A DNA stretch of 43,558 nucleotides, taken from contig SAAH01000020.1 of the NCBI GenBank assembly GCA_009929525.1, forward strand, positions 1-43,558, read 5' to 3'. This DNA is from Clostridia bacterium. GTDB taxonomy: Bacteria; Bacillota; Clostridia; Lachnospirales; Lachnospiraceae. The translations under genes were made by a program, and so were the position numbers. The notes beneath the pieces were generated by a model. That model did no database searches, was not told where the DNA came from, and saw nothing but the letters and a program-made list of their open reading frames with translations. Below are positions 43,450 through 43,558 of the stretch, one piece after another (within the stretch, counting starts at the first letter, position 1; each line of letters opens with the position of its first letter).

Positions 43450-43558
43450 TCCATTTTTTCTGCTTGAGTTTCCGCAGTTTTATCCACATAGACCTGAATT
43501 AAACCATGTCTTTATAAACAACTTTCAAAAAATGCCCCAAATATAAGGAATCTGATTC

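Noticed and set aside
1-43558. tRNA or rRNA genes, insertion sequences, integrases or prophage genes
   Set aside because: None could be recognised by eye on either strand; no transposase or integrase motifs appear in the translated frames.

Overview
The window joins two unrelated genomes. Positions 1 to about 4,600 are strongly AT-rich and look like a low-GC alphaproteobacterium: a MotA/TolQ/ExbB-like membrane protein, peptide chain release factor 1 (prfA), a histidine kinase followed by an XRE-receiver response regulator, and the C-terminal 40% of RNase PH. From about 4,700 to the end the DNA has a higher G+C content, strong GGAGG-type ribosome sites and Clostridia gene families, most consistent with an anaerobic gut Lachnospiraceae-type Firmicute. 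RNase PH is cut off at the join, so an assembly or cloning chimera is the simplest explanation. All Firmicute genes lie on the minus strand.

Region A (about 22,720 down to 4,780) is a type VII secretion (T7SSb) locus. It runs from an FHA-FtsK/SpoIIIE ATPase (essC) through a LytTR regulator with a degenerate receiver, an unknown protein, a YukD/EsaB ubiquitin-like protein, a helical partner protein, six WXG100-like proteins, a transmembrane Ser/Thr kinase with a TPR ectodomain, a lipase with an N-terminal catalytic domain and a C-terminal helical domain, a zinc-ribbon/TPR membrane protein, a lipoprotein and a frameshifted small ORF. It ends with a zinc-ribbon ECF sigma factor fused to a transmembrane segment and a large ectodomain. 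EsaA, EssA and EssB are not recognisable. The kinase has the same topology as EssB (kinase fold, one membrane segment, outer helical domain). The locus therefore carries its own sensors, kinase, transcription factors, machine and probable effector.

Region B (27,792 down to 23,018) is an operon of a CooS-type carbon monoxide dehydrogenase and a nitrate/sulfonate-type ABC transporter, driven by a consensus promoter with a palindrome just downstream of the -10. The CooS protein has Asp where a Cys ligand of the Ni-Fe-S C-cluster is expected and carries a His-rich N-terminal extension.

Region C (36,506 down to 28,012) is a peptide uptake and breakdown operon: proline iminopeptidase-like hydrolase, dipeptide/oligopeptide ABC transporter (B, C, D, F), M42 aminopeptidase, peptide-binding lipoprotein and an acetamidase/formamidase.

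Region D (43,330 down to 36,844) holds a small unknown gene, an 854-residue protein combining a P-loop-less RecA/KaiC-like domain with a PEP synthase-type ATP-binding domain, and a compact eutABC set for AdoCbl-dependent ethanolamine ammonia-lyase. No tRNA, rRNA, CRISPR array, insertion sequence or integrase was seen.
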